Source of the DNA: a bacterium HR19
GTDB taxonomy: Bacteria; Calescibacteriota; Calescibacteriia; Calescibacteriales; Calescibacteriaceae
Direction of reading: 5' to 3'
DNA length: 64,000 nt
NCBI GenBank assembly: GCA_002898315.1
Contig: BEHV01000002.1
Span: forward strand, 162,729-226,728
Part shown: one piece after another, positions 1 to 8,999 of the stretch
Layout of the letters: the number at the start of each line of letters is the position of its first letter
How positions within the stretch are numbered: the stretch's first letter is position 1
Position numbers and translations under genes: made by a program
Notes under the pieces: model-generated
What the model was told of the DNA's origin: nothing
The model's input: the letters and a program-made list of their open reading frames with translations, nothing else
Database searches by the model: none

Positions 1-127
1 ATAAAAAATTCTTTGAAGCAAGCTGAATTTGCTTTCTGGAAATTTCTCATAAGGTTTTGGGGAATCTATGGAGAGGAATTGAAATTATATTTGAACTGCT
101 TTTAACTTTTTTCTGTTCTCCTGTTTT

Positions 128-133
128 TAATTT
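128..133 (+). promoter_or_regulatory. Putative -10 box of clpB (leaderless-type)
   Basis: TAATTT lies 7 nt before the chosen clpB ATG at 141 and no Shine-Dalgarno sequence is present. This spacing would place the transcript start at or next to the start codon. The region is AT-rich, so the box alone is weak evidence; it gains weight from the same arrangement at other genes in the window. Confidence 0.35.
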
Positions 134-140
134 TTTATCT

Positions 141-2759
141 ATGCGTTTTGAGAGGTTCACATCAAGAGCGCAGGAAGTTTTAGAAGAAGCGGCAGAACTT
201 GCGAGAAGGAAAAATAACGGTGAGGTTTTTCCCGAACACGTAGCTTATATTCTCACAAAAGACCAGATGGCAAATGTTATAAAAGCTCTCGGAAAAGATA
301 TATCAAAAATTCTTTTCAAGTTAGAAGAAGCAATATCATATCTTCCGAAGGTCTTTGGGGATTCATCAGAGGTTTATATATCTCCCCAGCTTCGGAAAGT
401 TCTCACAAGGGCAGAAAGCATATCATCTGCTATGGGAGATAGCTATGTATCAACAGAGCATCTTTTTATGGCATCTCTTGAGCACGAACCGGTTCAGAGG
501 ATTTTCCTTTCAGAAGGTATAAGTCCAAAAGACATTGAGGCGAAGATAATTGAGATGAGGAGAGGGAAAAGAATTGAGGGCAGAGATGAAGATTTCGGAG
601 AAGGTTCGGCGCTTTCAAGATACGGGCGAGACCTTGTGGAACTCGCAAAGCAGGGAAAACTTGACCCGGTCATAGGCAGAGAAGATGAAATAAGAAGAGT
701 CATAGAAGTTCTGATGAGAAGGAGGAAAAATAATCCTGTTTTGATAGGAGACCCGGGAGTAGGGAAGACCGCTATTGTTGAAGGTCTTGCGCAGAAAATA
801 GCGATTGGAGATGTTCCGGAACCACTCAAAGGCAAAAAGATATTTCAGCTTGATATGTCATCTCTTCTTGCAGGAGCGAAGTACAGAGGAGAATTTGAGG
901 AGAGATTAAAAAGCGTTCTTAAAGAAGTTCAGGAATCAGGTGGTGAGATAATTCTTTTTGTTGATGAGGTTCATAATCTTGTTGGGGCGGGGAGAGCTGA
1001 GGGTCAGGCGATGGATGCTGCGAACATAATGAAGCCCGCGCTCGCACGAGGAGAAATACGACTTATTGGAGCAACCACAATAGATGAATACAGAAAATAC
1101 ATAGAAAAAGACCCTGCTCTTGAAAGGAGATTGCAACCTATATTTGTGAGAGAACCCACCATTGAAGAGACAATATCAATCCTCCGAGGATTAAAACAAA
1201 AATACGAGGTCCATCATGGAGTTAAAATTTCTGATTCTGCAATAGTTGCTGCTGCAAAGCTTTCGGCACGATATATACAAGATAGGAAGCTCCCAGATAA
1301 AGCCATAGACCTGATAGATCAGGCGGCGAGCTCTCTCAGAATGCAGATAGAAAGCACCCCGGCTCCGATATATGAGCTTGAAAGAAAAATATCCGAACTT
1401 GAGATTGAGAGACAGGCGTTGACACTTGAATTAAGCACAGCATCTCAGAGAGAAAAGACGGAAATTCAAGAAAAGATAAATGATATATCTCATAGGTTAG
1501 CCGAACTCAGAGAGAAGTTAAATCAGCTCAGATCAAAGTGGGAGTATGAGAGAAAACTTCTTGATAGAATTAGGGAGCTGAAAGATAAGATTTCTGAACT
1601 TGAGCTTTCTGCTGAAAAAGCGACCCGTTCGGGAGATTACGAGAAAGCGGCGAGGATAACCTACGGTGAGATTCCCACTTTGAAAAAAGAGCTTGAAAAG
1701 CTTAACGCAGAATTTGAGAGCTTGAAAGATCGGCTCGTTTCAGATCAGGTGACAGCAGAAGATATAATGCGACTTATATCAAAGATGACGGGAATACCTG
1801 TTGAGCGTATGAGGGAGGAGGAGATGGAAAAACTCGCTCATATTGAAGATTTTCTCTCAAAAAAGGTTGTAGGGCAGGACCATGCGTTGAAGCTTATAGC
1901 TAACACCATAAGGAGAGCCAGAGCGGGTTTTTCGGACCCAAAAAGACCAATAGGTTCTTTTCTTTTCTTGGGACCGACAGGAGTTGGGAAAACACTTACC
2001 GCAAGGGCGCTTGCTGAATTCCTGTTTGGAGATGAAAACGCAATGATAAGAATAGATATGTCTGAGTACATGGAAAAGCACTCCGTGGCAAAACTCATAG
2101 GAGCTCCCCCCGGATATGTGGGATATGAAGAAGGTGGTCAGCTCACAGAGGCGGTCAGACGAAAGCCGTTCTCTGTCATACTCCTTGATGAAATAGAAAA
2201 GGCGCACCCAGAGGTGTTCAATTTACTCCTGCAAGTCCTTGAAGATGGACGGCTCACCGACTCAAAAGGAAGAACTGTTGATTTCAAAAATACAATAATA
2301 ATAATGACTTCAAACATAGGAAGCGATATAATAATGCGAGAAAGTTTTGAATCTGCTGAAAGGAAGATAAAAGACCTCCTCCTCTCATATTTCAGACCAG
2401 AGTTCATCAACAGAATTGACGAAATCGTTGTCTTCAAACCTCTTTCAGAGGAAATGATAAGAAAGATTGTAGATATACAGCTTGAGGAAGTTATAAAGAG
2501 ATCTCTTGAAAGGAGAATTCGCATTAAATTCACTTCTCGGGTGAGAGATTTTCTGGCTCAGGTGGGTTTTGACCCGAACTTTGGTGCAAGACCGCTGAGG
2601 AGAGCTATTCAAAAATACATATTAGATGAACTCGCTTTGAAGTTTGTTTCAGGAGAAATAAAAGAAGGTGATGAATGTGAAATTGATTACGATGGAGAGA
2701 AAGTGGTTTTCAAAGTGGTTTCATCTGATTTAGGAGCAGAGCAGGTTCAGATAAATTGA
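141..2759 (+). CDS. clpB: ATP-dependent disaggregase ClpB
   Basis: ClpB is a hexameric AAA+ chaperone of the cytoplasm that threads aggregated proteins through its pore together with DnaK. The 872-residue product shows the full order: ClpN repeat domain (about 1-140), first AAA module with Walker A GDPGVGKT near 201 and Walker B ILFVDE near 270, a long coiled-coil middle domain (about 405-545), and a second AAA module with GPTGVGKT near 609. The long middle domain and about 870-residue length identify ClpB rather than ClpC or ClpA. I chose ATG 141 because the protein then begins [12 protein letters not shown], the normal family N-terminus. An upstream TTG at 57 would add 28 unrelated hydrophobic residues. 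Confidence 0.95.
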   Translation: MRFERFTSRAQEVLEEAAELARRKNNGEVFPEHVAYILTKDQMANVIKALGKDISKILFKLEEAISYLPKVFGDSSEVYISPQLRKVLTRAESISSAMGDSYVSTEHLFMASLEHEPVQRIFLSEGISPKDIEAKIIEMRRGKRIEGRDEDFGEGSALSRYGRDLVELAKQGKLDPVIGREDEIRRVIEVLMRRRKNNPVLIGDPGVGKTAIVEGLAQKIAIGDVPEPLKGKKIFQLDMSSLLAGAKYRGEFEERLKSVLKEVQESGGEIILFVDEVHNLVGAGRAEGQAMDAANIMKPALARGEIRLIGATTIDEYRKYIEKDPALERRLQPIFVREPTIEETISILRGLKQKYEVHHGVKISDSAIVAAAKLSARYIQDRKLPDKAIDLIDQAASSLRMQIESTPAPIYELERKISELEIERQALTLELSTASQREKTEIQEKINDISHRLAELREKLNQLRSKWEYERKLLDRIRELKDKISELELSAEKATRSGDYEKAARITYGEIPTLKKELEKLNAEFESLKDRLVSDQVTAEDIMRLISKMTGIPVERMREEEMEKLAHIEDFLSKKVVGQDHALKLIANTIRRARAGFSDPKRPIGSFLFLGPTGVGKTLTARALAEFLFGDENAMIRIDMSEYMEKHSVAKLIGAPPGYVGYEEGGQLTEAVRRKPFSVILLDEIEKAHPEVFNLLLQVLEDGRLTDSKGRTVDFKNTIIIMTSNIGSDIIMRESFESAERKIKDLLLSYFRPEFINRIDEIVVFKPLSEEMIRKIVDIQLEEVIKRSLERRIRIKFTSRVRDFLAQVGFDPNFGARPLRRAIQKYILDELALKFVSGEIKEGDECEIDYDGEKVVFKVVSSDLGAEQVQIN

Positions 2760-2774
2760 AAATTTTTGAAAGAC

Positions 2775-3212
2775 ATGCAGAGGATTCAGAAAGACGGTGT
2801 GAGAAAAGTCAGGCATCCCGGCGGTGGTTGCGTCTTCTGCTCAAAAGGTTTCTGGGGATTTTTTGACCCGGAAAATAACAGAGCTTTCTTTGAGTTTATA
2901 TTCTCTGATGAGCATCAGGGACCTCCCAATCATGTTCACGGAGGCGTAATTGCAACTTTTATAGATGAGGTCATGAGCTTCGCTACGGGAAATTTTTTTC
3001 CTTGCTTTCTCGGAAAGATTGAGATATGGTACAGAAAACCTGTTCCTCTTTTTTCTCGTCTCCAGCTTGAAGGTGAAGTGGTAAAGGTTGAAGGGAGAAA
3101 AATTTTCACGAAAGGGTTCATAAAAAAAGACGGAGAGGTTCTTATTGAGGCACATGGAGTTTATATTCAGCCAAAAGAGAGAAATGATGTTTCGCTTGAG
3201 TTTATTGAGTGA
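2775..3212 (+). CDS. PaaI-like hotdog-fold thioesterase
   Basis: Single-domain hotdog protein of about 145 residues, probably hydrolysing acyl-CoA thioesters in the cytoplasm. The diagnostic stretch NHVHGGVIATFIDE around residues 50-65 matches the 4HBT/PaaI-type helix, where an Asp or Glu activates water. ATG 2775 is preferred over the in-frame TTG at 2766. It follows clpB by 15 nt and may be cotranscribed. An N-terminal CVFCSKG segment carries two cysteines of unknown role. The substrate cannot be read from the sequence. Confidence 0.75.
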   Translation: MQRIQKDGVRKVRHPGGGCVFCSKGFWGFFDPENNRAFFEFIFSDEHQGPPNHVHGGVIATFIDEVMSFATGNFFPCFLGKIEIWYRKPVPLFSRLQLEGEVVKVEGRKIFTKGFIKKDGEVLIEAHGVYIQPKERNDVSLEFIE

Positions 3213-3278
3213 TTTTTCTTTCCTGGAAATTTCCTGTCTTATCTGAAAAAATTTTTTATTCTTTGAAATTTTAAGTTT

Positions 3279-4010
3279 ATGGAGAGGGTTTTTGCTACTT
3301 CAAGGCGTGACATATGGTGGGCTGAAACTTTTGGAAGTGCGGTTGTTTTTCTGGGGGTGATTCTTTATTCAATAGTAAGAGCTCTTGAAGGGAAGTTCTT
3401 TGAGTGGGGACCTTATGTTTCTCCCTTGTATTCTATACCTTTTGATACCGCGTGGATTTCTCCGGCTGTTTTCACCATGTGGGTTCCCGCTGGGTACAGG
3501 ATAACATGCTACTTTTGCCGTCGTGTTTATTATCGGAGTATATTTGCTGACCCGCCTGCCTGTGCTGTGAGGGAGTTCAAGAGAAATTACAAAGGAGAAT
3601 CTGCTTTTCCTTACATTCTTTTGAACGTTCACAGATATTTTCTTTATCTTGTTGTGATTTTTGTTTTTATTCATTGGGGGCACGCTATATCTGCATTTTT
3701 GAGATGGGGTGAGAATGGGAGTATAAAGTTCGGTATGGGGCTTGGTTCCCTTCTTATTCTTGGTGATACGGTTCTGCTTACGCTTTATGTTCTTTCTTGT
3801 CATTCTTTGAGGCATATTTTGGGTGGTGGTTCTGATTTTTATTCTGTGGAGCATATGGGGAAGATAAAGTATTCGTTGTGGAAGTTTGTGAGCAGGTTGA
3901 ATGAGCATCACGGGTTTTTCTTCTGGACGAGCCTTTTGAGTGTGGCGATAGCAGATTTTTATGTAAGGGCGGTCTCTTCCGGGGTGATAAATGATATAAG
4001 GTTCTTCTGA
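3279..4010 (+). CDS. SdhC-like cytochrome b membrane protein
   Basis: A 243-residue integral membrane protein with about five hydrophobic helices (roughly 18-38, 60-75, 110-132, 150-172, 212-230). The motifs YVSPLYS, ITCYFCRRVYYRS, DPPACAV, LNVHRYFLYL and CHSLRHILGGG are those I recall from membrane anchors found beside actinobacterial-type succinate dehydrogenase/fumarate reductase. The histidines in the NVHRY and CHSLRH helices are the likely haem ligands. It would anchor an SdhA/SdhB pair and pass electrons to quinone, but no sdhA or sdhB lies in the window. Its 3' end lies 7 nt from the convergent glycosyltransferase. Confidence 0.65.
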   Translation: MERVFATSRRDIWWAETFGSAVVFLGVILYSIVRALEGKFFEWGPYVSPLYSIPFDTAWISPAVFTMWVPAGYRITCYFCRRVYYRSIFADPPACAVREFKRNYKGESAFPYILLNVHRYFLYLVVIFVFIHWGHAISAFLRWGENGSIKFGMGLGSLLILGDTVLLTLYVLSCHSLRHILGGGSDFYSVEHMGKIKYSLWKFVSRLNEHHGFFFWTSLLSVAIADFYVRAVSSGVINDIRFF

Positions 4011-4017
4011 ATTTTTA

Positions 4018-4950
4018 TTACATTCTGAACTCTTCAAGTTTTTCAGGGGGATATTTTAACTTCATGTATTTTTCGTATAGCCCGAGCAAAAGTAAAATAG
4101 ATTTAGCAAGGTCTTTTACATTTTTTGTGTAAAGAAAAGATAAGAGTAAGGATTTTAAAGCTATATCTTTGTATCCTGCCAAGTATGAAGTCCAAGCAAG
4201 ACGGTTGAACCTGAACGAGAGCTCCCTTTTTCCCAGCTCCCTTAAAATCTCATCTTTGAATTCAAGTAAGATGCTTAAAAATTCTTTCATCTGAATATTT
4301 GTTTTCATGCTTAATCTTTCGAGCGAAGACCTCCTTTTTATTACACAAAGTGGTTCTGGGACATAGTCAAAGCTGGTGATTCGTGATACGCAAACTAAAA
4401 ATTTGGTATCATCTGTTATTATTCTTCTTTCATCAAATAAACCAGATTGTGTTGCTATATCTTTTCTCACAATTAATGTTTGGAGATTTATCAAAGGAAA
4501 TTTTAGCATTTCTCTATAAACATAACCTTTAAGCCTTTGTATCCTCATTAATTCCATCCCTTTTCCCGTCTCTATAAATGCGTCACAATAAACAAGTCCT
4601 ACATCACCATCCCTCAAAAGCAATCTAACCTGCTTCTCCGTCTTCTCAGGTAAGAAATAATCGTCATGATCAAGGAAAGCAAGAATTTCACCATCTGAAT
4701 TCAAAATACCTATATTCCTTGGCACAGCAGGTCTCCCACTATTTTTCGGCAACCTTATATATTTTATTCTTGAATCCTTGAATCTTTGAACTATCTCAGG
4801 TGTGTTATCTTCCGAAGCATCATCTACCACTACAACCTGAATGTTCTTATATGTTTGGTCAAGACAACTTTGAATAGCTCTCTTCAAAAGCTCTGCTCTG
4901 TTATATGTCGGTATTATAATTGATACTAAAGGCTCATATATCCTCTTCAC
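4018..4950 (-). CDS. Family 2 glycosyltransferase
   Basis: 310-residue GT-A fold transferase, predicted to add a sugar from a nucleotide donor to a growing cell-surface glycan. The N-terminus has the GT2 signature VSIIIPTYNRAE (about 9-20), VVDDASEDN (41-49) and the metal-binding acidic motif DHDD at 94-97. The C-terminal 100 residues are helical without a clear membrane segment. It lies 4 nt downstream of the second GT2 gene on the same strand, so the two form an operon, divergent from the Wzt/Wzm exporter. Donor and acceptor are unknown. Confidence 0.85.
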   Translation of the reverse strand: MKRIYEPLVSIIIPTYNRAELLKRAIQSCLDQTYKNIQVVVVDDASEDNTPEIVQRFKDSRIKYIRLPKNSGRPAVPRNIGILNSDGEILAFLDHDDYFLPEKTEKQVRLLLRDGDVGLVYCDAFIETGKGMELMRIQRLKGYVYREMLKFPLINLQTLIVRKDIATQSGLFDERRIITDDTKFLVCVSRITSFDYVPEPLCVIKRRSSLERLSMKTNIQMKEFLSILLEFKDEILRELGKRELSFRFNRLAWTSYLAGYKDIALKSLLLSFLYTKNVKDLAKSILLLLGLYEKYMKLKYPPEKLEEFRM

Positions 4951-4954
4951 AAAG

Positions 4955-5965
4955 TTATAAATTTTTTACCTTCTTTAAGATTTTTGAAGAAAATTCACAA
5001 AATTTTGCATATAATTGCAAGATTTTGCTATCGGGCATAGTTTTATAAAGTAAATAAGGAAGTATATGAACTGACCATAAGGCAAGATAAATTTTTTGTT
5101 TTTGAGATATATTACTGTTAAGCTTATCAGCCAACAAACATATTCTCACACTTTCGAAGATAAATTTTATTTCCTCAGGAACAAGCACAAGGCGTAAAAT
5201 ACTCTCCCTATATTTTCCTGGTATTTTATCAATAATACTATGGTATATCATGTAATAAAATTTGTTGTGTGGTTTAAGGTGGAGAATTTGTCTAAAAAGA
5301 TTATCTTCGGTCCCTATAAAAATTGGATGATTTATGGTTCTGTAAACAATTGCTTCTGGTTCAAACTTATATTTCCCTATTAATGCTCCCTGAGCTAGCA
5401 TATATGCATCTGAAACTATGGTTTCCGGAAAGTTTATCTTTTCTAATACTTCTTTTTTCCATAATCCATAAATTGTAAATGAACCTAGGTCTTCAAGGAT
5501 TCTTTTGTACCTTTCTATAGCATTTTCAATCTCAGATGTATCCTCTTTTTGTATCCATGTGTACTCAGTATTTGAACTGGAATCAATTACTTTGGGAAAC
5601 ACAAGAATTATTTTGTCATCATTTGATTTCTTGAATGAATTTAAGAGTTTTTCAAGCAGTTGTGGATGCCATATATCGTGTCCAGATAACCAGATAAAAA
5701 AAGGAGTTTTCGCTTGATCTAATACAAACTTGAAGTTTTTCAAAGCTCCGAGGTTTTTCTTCTGCCTGAAAAACTTTATTCTTTTTTCTTTCTTTGCGTA
5801 CTCTTCGCATATCTTATCTGTTCCATCAGTTGAACTGTTATCTGAAATCACAACTTCAAAATTCTGATATGTCTGATTGAGTAAAGATTCAAGAGTTTTT
5901 TCTATGAATTTTCGCTCATTATACACCGGCATTCCCACTGTTATTTCAGGATTTCCCTTCTTCAT
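4955..5965 (-). CDS. Family 2 glycosyltransferase, variant DXD
   Basis: 336-residue GT2 protein with N-terminal EITVGMPVYNERKFIEKTLESL-type signature, SDNSSTDGT (41-49) and an acidic motif read as GHD near 95-97 in place of the usual DxDD. The altered motif may change metal or donor binding, or the alignment may be offset. It is the first gene of the minus-strand pair and faces wzt across a 55-nt AT-rich divergent spacer (5966-6020). Context points to O-antigen or related surface polysaccharide synthesis. Confidence 0.8.
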   Translation of the reverse strand: MKKGNPEITVGMPVYNERKFIEKTLESLLNQTYQNFEVVISDNSSTDGTDKICEEYAKKEKRIKFFRQKKNLGALKNFKFVLDQAKTPFFIWLSGHDIWHPQLLEKLLNSFKKSNDDKIILVFPKVIDSSSNTEYTWIQKEDTSEIENAIERYKRILEDLGSFTIYGLWKKEVLEKINFPETIVSDAYMLAQGALIGKYKFEPEAIVYRTINHPIFIGTEDNLFRQILHLKPHNKFYYMIYHSIIDKIPGKYRESILRLVLVPEEIKFIFESVRICLLADKLNSNISQKQKIYLALWSVHILPYLLYKTMPDSKILQLYAKFCEFSSKILKKVKNL

Positions 5966-6020
5966 AATCTACAATTTTTAATTTTATCTTTAATCCAAAT
6001 CACAAATTAAAAATTTTGCA

Positions 6021-7316
6021 ATGAATATAGCTATAAAAGTGGAGAATTTGAGCAAGCTTTACAAGATAGGGAAAAAAGAGCCATATATGGCACTCCGAGA
6101 TGCTCTTTCCGAAAGCATAAAAAAACTTTTCAGAAAAAATGAAAAAGATAAAGAAAATGAAAGCTACATATGGGCTTTAAAAAATGTATCATTTGAGGTA
6201 AAAGAAGGAGAAATCGTAGGAATAATAGGTAGAAACGGAGCTGGGAAAACAACTTTACTTAAAATCCTCTCACGCATAACATATCCAACAGAAGGAAAAG
6301 CAGTTGTGAAGGGAAAAGTCGGCTCTCTCCTTGAAGTCGGAATAGGTTTCCACCCAGAACTCACAGGAAGAGAAAACATTTACCTTTATGGAACAATCTT
6401 GGGCATGAAGAAAAAAGAAATTGATGAGAAATTTGATGAGATAGTTGAATTCTCTGGACTGGCACAGTTTATAGATACACCCGTGAAATACTATTCATCT
6501 GGAATGTATGTTCGTCTTGCTTTTGCTACTGCTGCCTATCTTCAAACAAATATATTGCTCATTGATGAGGTCCTGGCAGTTGGAGATGTTGGTTTTCAGA
6601 GGAAATGTTTTCAGAGGATGGAAGAGGTAAGAAAAGAGGAAAGAACAATCCTTGTTGTATCACATAATATGGAAGCTATTTTAAGATTCTGCAAAAGGTC
6701 AATTCTTATTGACAAAGGAAGAATAATAAAAGATGGAAATACTAAAGAAGTTGTAGAAGAATATCTAAAATATTTCTCGGAAATTTACAATTTTAGAGAA
6801 TGGAGTTTTGATCAAGCTCCCGGCAGCGAATTCGCAAAGCTAAAATCTATAAAAATCAAAGATAAAAATGGAAATCAGAAAAACTCATTTGACTCAAGAG
6901 AACCCATATTTGTTGAGGTAGAATACTGGATAATAAAACCAAAGAATATCTACGCTAGTATTGTTCTACAAAACCAGATGGGAGTAATAGTATTCATAGC
7001 ATCGGAAAGCTCTTCTTACCTCGGTAGAGCATATAAAATTCTTGAGCCAGGATTATATAGGGCTGTATGTGAGATACCATCTAATCTCCTTGCAGATGGT
7101 AACTACACTTTGAGAGTGGTCCTAGTAGAGCTGGGAAAGGATAGTTCACCTTTATATCATGCAGATGTTCATAATGCTGTTGGCTTCCAAGTTTTTGTCC
7201 CTCTTGCTCCCGATTCCCCGCGTGGAGATTATCCCGGGGGATACCCAGGAGTAGTTTGGCCAAAATTCAAATGGGAAACATATCAGGTAGATAAAAACAT
7301 TTTTCCTGAAAGTTAA
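6021..7316 (+). CDS. wzt: Polysaccharide ABC exporter ATPase (Wzt-type)
   Basis: 431-residue ATPase of an ABC-2 polysaccharide exporter at the inner membrane. The nucleotide-binding domain has Walker A GRNGAGKT (70-77), signature SSGMY (159-163), Walker B ILLIDE (178-183) and H-loop His at 215. After about residue 260 a separate beta-rich domain follows, the position of the Wzt carbohydrate-binding domain that recognises the finished, end-modified glycan in Escherichia coli O8/O9a. The insert between residues 20 and 50 is typical of the family. The permease gene follows after 17 nt. Confidence 0.88.
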   Translation: MNIAIKVENLSKLYKIGKKEPYMALRDALSESIKKLFRKNEKDKENESYIWALKNVSFEVKEGEIVGIIGRNGAGKTTLLKILSRITYPTEGKAVVKGKVGSLLEVGIGFHPELTGRENIYLYGTILGMKKKEIDEKFDEIVEFSGLAQFIDTPVKYYSSGMYVRLAFATAAYLQTNILLIDEVLAVGDVGFQRKCFQRMEEVRKEERTILVVSHNMEAILRFCKRSILIDKGRIIKDGNTKEVVEEYLKYFSEIYNFREWSFDQAPGSEFAKLKSIKIKDKNGNQKNSFDSREPIFVEVEYWIIKPKNIYASIVLQNQMGVIVFIASESSSYLGRAYKILEPGLYRAVCEIPSNLLADGNYTLRVVLVELGKDSSPLYHADVHNAVGFQVFVPLAPDSPRGDYPGGYPGVVWPKFKWETYQVDKNIFPES

Positions 7317-7333
7317 AAATTTACTTAAACATT

Positions 7334-8167
7334 ATGCAAGAAAAAAAAGAAACTATTATTATAAAACCCCCCTCTTCTGTTTTTGATGCAATAAATCTGA
7401 AGGAGATAATAAGCAGAATAGACCTTCTTTTTGCGCTTGCTATAAGAGACATAAAAATAAGGTACAGAAGAACTATTATAGGATTTGGATGGGCTGTTAT
7501 TCAACCATTTGCGCAAATGGTCATTTTCTCACTGATTTTCGGCAAGTTCACAAAAATACCCTCTGAAAATGTTCCTTACCCGATTTTTGTTTACTCCGCT
7601 CTTGTCCCCTGGCAACTTTTCGCAAGAGCTCTGAACGATGCCAGTATGAGCGTTGTAAATAATATTCACATAATATCAAAAATATACTTCCCGAGAATTA
7701 TTCTCCCTATGTCTGTCATAATTTCCGCGCTGGTTGATTTTTTCTCCGCTTTCTCAATACTCATACTTCTTATGATTTTTTATGGTGTAATCCCGACAGC
7801 AAAGGTGCTCCTTTTTCCTGTCTTCGTGTTTGTGGAGATTTTATGCGCCCTTGGAGTTGCTCTATGGCTATCTGCCCTAAATGTAAAATTCAGAGATGTA
7901 AAATACACTCTGCAGTTTCTCACACAAATCTGGCTCTTTGCAACGCCCGTTATTTACCCCGCAAAAATCATCCCCGAAAAATTCAAATTTATTTTCGCTC
8001 TCAACCCCATGACAGGAGTAGTTGAAGGGTTCAGATGGATTCTCCTTAACACCACTCCCCCTGATTTTACCATGATGGCTATCTCAACTCTCATGATTTT
8101 TATCGTCTTTATATTCGGAGTCGTTTTCTTCTACAAAATGGAAAAAGAGTTCGCAGATATAATGTGA
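7334..8167 (+). CDS. wzm: Polysaccharide ABC exporter permease (Wzm-type)
   Basis: 277-residue ABC-2 permease with about six transmembrane helices. The stretch FALAIRDIKIRYRRTIIGFGWAV-like coupling segment near residues 32-57 and the NPMTGVVEGFRW motif near 223-234 are typical of Wzm/TagG/KpsM proteins. It forms the membrane channel for the Wzt ATPase encoded just upstream, moving lipid-linked polysaccharide across the inner membrane. Its stop overlaps the GTG start of the next ABC ATPase gene by 4 nt, so all three genes are translationally linked. Confidence 0.87.
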   Translation: MQEKKETIIIKPPSSVFDAINLKEIISRIDLLFALAIRDIKIRYRRTIIGFGWAVIQPFAQMVIFSLIFGKFTKIPSENVPYPIFVYSALVPWQLFARALNDASMSVVNNIHIISKIYFPRIILPMSVIISALVDFFSAFSILILLMIFYGVIPTAKVLLFPVFVFVEILCALGVALWLSALNVKFRDVKYTLQFLTQIWLFATPVIYPAKIIPEKFKFIFALNPMTGVVEGFRWILLNTTPPDFTMMAISTLMIFIVFIFGVVFFYKMEKEFADIM

Positions 8168-8883
8168 GTCAAAAACAAATTTTTCAAAAGGGAAAAACAA
8201 GAATGTTAGTTCATAAATATTTAAAATCTGATTTTTCAGTTGTGAGCGAAAGAAATAACAATAAACTTGAAGTTGTAGGTTTATCAAAATCTTATAACGG
8301 TATCCAAGTCATAAAAGATTTGAGCTTTTCTGTTGAGAGAGGAGAAGTTTTAGCAGTAGTAGGGAAGAACGGCTCGGGAAAAACCACTTTGCTCAAACTC
8401 ATCTCAGGAATATCACAGAAAGATTCCGGAACTATAAAGTTATACGGGAAAGATATTTCTCATCATGATGTAAGAAGCAAAATTCTTTTTGTCGGACATT
8501 TTCCGAACATTTACAGCCACCTTACTGTTTTTGAAAATCTTGTTTTCTGGGCGAAAATCTGGGGAAAAAATTGTGATGAAAAAAACATAAAATTCGCTCT
8601 TGACTTTTTCGGAATCTTGAAATTCAAAAACTATTTTGTACATCAGCTATCTCAGGGGACGAAAAGGAAAGTTTCCCTCTGCAAGTTCTTCATTATAGAC
8701 CCTGATGTTTTGGTCGTAGATGAACCGTTTTCTAACATAGATGATTTCGGCAGAGAAAAAATCTCCGAACTCTTTTCAAGGTGCAAGAAAGAAAATAAGA
8801 TAGTCATTTTCTCCTCTCCCGAGAAAAAAACCGAATTCAAAGCAGATTTGATTTTAGACCTTGATTCTCTTCCGAGAACCTGA
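8164..8883 (+). CDS. ABC transporter ATPase without H-loop histidine
   Basis: 239-residue single ATPase domain, closest in feel to CcmA/short ABC-2 ATPases. It has Walker A GKNGSGKT (67-74), signature LSQGT (162-166) and Walker B VLVVDE (182-187). At the H-loop position the sequence reads FSSPEKK, so the switch histidine that helps catalysis is absent. No permease of its own is nearby. It overlaps wzm by 4 nt (GTGA), which suggests an accessory role in the same export operon. An internal ATG at 8203 would remove 13 residues and is a possible true start. Confidence 0.75.
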   Translation: MSQKQIFQKGKTRMLVHKYLKSDFSVVSERNNNKLEVVGLSKSYNGIQVIKDLSFSVERGEVLAVVGKNGSGKTTLLKLISGISQKDSGTIKLYGKDISHHDVRSKILFVGHFPNIYSHLTVFENLVFWAKIWGKNCDEKNIKFALDFFGILKFKNYFVHQLSQGTKRKVSLCKFFIIDPDVLVVDEPFSNIDDFGREKISELFSRCKKENKIVIFSSPEKKTEFKADLILDLDSLPRT

Positions 8884-8985
8884 TATATACTTTTTCTTTT
8901 CCCGCAAACGGAATTTTGGTTTTCGTTGTATTTTTGCGAGAATCTTTTTTAGCGAATTTGCCTGCTCGCTCGTTCCCATTTATTT

Positions 8986-8991
8986 TAATTT
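8986..8991 (+). promoter_or_regulatory. Putative -10 box of thiI (leaderless-type)
   Basis: TAATTT with 8 nt between it and the ATG at 9000. No purine-rich ribosome-binding site precedes the start. The 116-nt spacer 8884-8999 holds no other recognisable element. Confidence 0.35.
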
Positions 8992-8999
8992 AAATAGAT

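Noticed and set aside
57-140. TTG start at 57 for clpB adding 28 residues
   Set aside because: The added residues are hydrophobic and unlike any ClpB N-terminus; ATG 141 begins the conserved ClpN sequence.
3369-4037. 222-codon minus-strand frame opposite the SdhC-like gene
   Set aside because: Antisense shadow; composition is Lys/Arg/Pro-rich without domain features, and the plus-strand protein has clear family motifs.
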